Shown piece by piece: positions 24,265 to 25,424 of a DNA stretch of 25,424 bases. The stretch lies in NCBI GenBank assembly GCA_007125415.1, contig SLDH01000341.1, positions 1 through 25,424 of the forward strand, written 5' to 3'. The notes beneath the pieces were generated by a model that saw only the letters and a list, made by a program, of their open reading frames with translations, searched no databases and was not told where the DNA came from. Both the position numbers and the translations under genes were made by a program. Position 1 is the stretch's first letter; the number at the start of each line of letters is the position of its first letter. This DNA comes from Roseovarius sp. Its GTDB lineage: Bacteria > Pseudomonadota > Alphaproteobacteria > Rhodobacterales > Rhodobacteraceae.

Positions 24265-25140
24265 ATGTTCAGAGGATCATTTCCTGCCCTCGTCACGCCG
24301 TTCAGGAACGGCATCGTCGATTATGATATCCTGTGCAAGCTGGTGGAATGGCATATCGCTCAGGGCTCCAACGGGCTGGTGCCGGTGGGCACCACGGGCG
24401 AAAGCCCGACTCTGAGCCATGAGGAACATGAGCAGGTCGTGGCCGAGGTGGTCCGCACCGTGGCGGGCCGCATCCCGGTGATCGCCGGTGCGGGCAGCAA
24501 CAACACCGCAGAGAGCATCCGCTTCATGCAACATGCACAGGAAGTGGGGGCCGACGCGGCGCTGGTGGTAACACCTTATTACAACAAGCCCACGCAGCGC
24601 GGGCTGATCGCGCATTTCACAGCACTTCATGAATGTTGCGATCTGCCCATCGTCATCTACAATATTCCCGGACGTTCTGCCGTGGACATGGCACCCGAAA
24701 CCATGGGTGAACTGGCGAAACTGCCGCGCATCATCGGAGTGAAGGATGCCACTGGTGATCTGGCGCGCGTGAGTGACCAGCGGCTGACCTGCGGGCCCGA
24801 TTTCATCCAGATCTCGGGCGAGGATGCCACGGCGCACGGGTTCAACGCGCAGGGCGGTGTCGGGGTGATCACCGTGACCGGAAATGTCGCGCCGAAGCTG
24901 GTGGCGCAGGTTCAGGAGGCGACGCTGGCTGGCGATTACGCCCGCGCGCTCGACCTGCAGGACAAACTGATGCCGCTGCACAAGGCGATCTTCACCGAGC
25001 CGGGCCTCGTGGGTGTGAAATACGCCATGTCCTGTCTCGATCTGTGCAGCCCGGAGGTGCGCTCGCCCCTGACGGAGCTCAGCGATGAGACCAAGGCGCT
25101 GGTGAAAGACGGGCTGCGCCATGCGGGCCTCATGAGCTGA
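24265..25140 (+). CDS. dapA: 4-hydroxy-tetrahydrodipicolinate synthase
   Basis: DapA condenses pyruvate with aspartate semialdehyde, the first committed step to diaminopimelate and lysine. The ATG at 24265 has GGAAGGAG at 24250-24257. The length of 291 residues is normal. GTTGESPTL (42-50) holds the Thr of the catalytic triad, YYNKP (105-109) the Tyr region, IYNIPGRS (131-138) the substrate Arg, and Lys160 in [10 protein letters not shown] forms the Schiff base with pyruvate. [20 protein letters not shown] is also typical. In related genomes smpB often follows, but here the next gene is on the other strand. Confidence 0.96.
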   Translation: MFRGSFPALVTPFRNGIVDYDILCKLVEWHIAQGSNGLVPVGTTGESPTLSHEEHEQVVAEVVRTVAGRIPVIAGAGSNNTAESIRFMQHAQEVGADAALVVTPYYNKPTQRGLIAHFTALHECCDLPIVIYNIPGRSAVDMAPETMGELAKLPRIIGVKDATGDLARVSDQRLTCGPDFIQISGEDATAHGFNAQGGVGVITVTGNVAPKLVAQVQEATLAGDYARALDLQDKLMPLHKAIFTEPGLVGVKYAMSCLDLCSPEVRSPLTELSDETKALVKDGLRHAGLMS

Positions 25141-25210
25141 TCCGCGAGGCCAAGGCGGGGCGGAACGCGCCGCCCACATCCTGCACCAGCGCTGCTTGCC
25201 CGCGTCGGAT

Positions 25211-25231
25211 GGGTATTTGGACCAAGAAGAA
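25211..25231 (+). repeat. Third copy of the 21-nt downstream motif
   Basis: GGGTATTT-GGAC-CAAGAAGAA begins 71 bases after the dapA stop. It shares the frame G(A/G)GTATTT, four variable bases, then CAA(A/G)A(A/T)GAA with the two copies at 13657-13677 (minus) and 13711-13731 (plus). Like them it is oriented with the gene upstream of it and lies between converging genes. Confidence 0.55.
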
Positions 25232-25277
25232 GCGCCGGGCGGTCGTGAGGGCTTGAGGTCGTAATCGTGGTGGGGGG

Positions 25278-25424
25278 TCAGGACGCAGCCTTCTGACACA
25301 GGAGCCTTGCGCAGCCTCGCAACGCCGCGCTGTCATCACAGATAAGCCCGATGGGAATCTCCTGAAGAATGGCGTTGTAGGGCCCTTTGGCAATGAAGGC
25401 CGAGTGAAAGCCGGATCCTTCAAG
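25278..25424 (-). CDS. Glucokinase-family protein, C-terminal fragment
   Basis: A frame open at the right edge ends at the TGA at 25278-25280, giving the last 48 residues of a gene that starts outside the window. The segment reads FHSAFIAKGPYNAILQEIP, then IGLICDDSAALRGCARLL. This fits the end of bacterial glucokinases (Glk, COG0837), which close with F-x-x-KG, a hydrophobic IPV/IPI strand, and a D-x-x-A-A-L-x-G-x-A helix. Glucokinase phosphorylates glucose to glucose 6-phosphate. The ATP and sugar sites lie outside the window, so another member of the ROK/Glk superfamily is possible. It converges on dapA. Confidence 0.7.
   Translation of the reverse strand, partial: LEGSGFHSAFIAKGPYNAILQEIPIGLICDDSAALRGCARLLCQKAAS

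Noticed and set aside
25130..25423. A 97-codon minus frame at the right end.
   Set aside because: It is out of frame with the glucokinase-like C-terminus on the same strand and overlaps the dapA end. Its Arg/Pro-rich translation looks random.
1..25424. Insertion sequences, integrases, toxin-antitoxin genes, defence systems and CRISPR arrays.
   Set aside because: No transposase, recombinase or nuclease motif and no regularly spaced repeats were seen. The gene content is ordinary chromosomal.

Overview
The window is high-GC DNA from an alphaproteobacterium, most likely a Rhodobacteraceae (Roseobacter-group) member. This rests on family resemblance and gene order: a DUF4159 / amidotransferase-like membrane pair, glcD-glcE-(small membrane protein)-glcF, a dapF-mtaB operon, a free-standing mnmD next to a FAD oxidoreductase, and slt divergent from dapA. 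No taxonomic search was run. The content is mainly chromosomal housekeeping and metabolism. I found no insertion sequence, integrase, phage gene or CRISPR array.

Layout. 1-2939: the end of a MoxR/BatA-type membrane cluster, in which the DUF4159 gene carries an in-frame amber codon. 2940-3319: a non-coding stretch ending in a promoter with a FadR/GntR-like operator. 3320-7531: glycolate oxidase glcD, glcE, a small membrane protein and glcF, tightly coupled. 7619-9264: two overlapping genes for secreted trypsin-like proteases. 9282-9937: a small heat-shock protein with a sigma-32-like promoter and a strong terminator. 9945-12780 (minus): a four-module periplasmic META/MliC protein and succinate-semialdehyde dehydrogenase. 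12851-13654: an alpha/beta hydrolase resembling arylformamidase. 13766-15852 (minus): dapF-mtaB. 15960-16035: tRNA-Lys(TTT). 16211-17700: an unknown secreted protein, a hairpin-rich intergenic region and an NADPH-FMN reductase. 17713-20307: a FAD oxidoreductase divergent from mnmD, and a DMT transporter. 20341-21960: a small secreted protein and a His/Met-rich outer-membrane-type protein, probably metal-linked. 22185-24146 (minus): soluble lytic transglycosylase. 24265-25140: dapA. 25278-25424 (minus): the C-terminal end of a glucokinase-family gene.

How the genes work together. GlcDEF oxidises glycolate to glyoxylate and passes electrons to the membrane. DapA and DapF are two steps of lysine/diaminopimelate synthesis, which supplies peptidoglycan, and Slt cuts peptidoglycan. 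MtaB, MnmD and possibly the FAD oxidoreductase modify the tRNA anticodon loop. The Hsp20 fits protein-stress defence; the two proteases are extracytoplasmic and of unknown target.

No complete undescribed system is evident. The items most worth checking are: a 21-nt motif found three times downstream of genes and oriented with transcription; the Ser in place of the second catalytic Cys of DapF; the split, divergent MnmC-like pair; the membrane protein inserted in the glc operon; the protease pair sharing a GAKFAKP tail; and the structured intergenic regions at 16919-17092 and 22083-22119.
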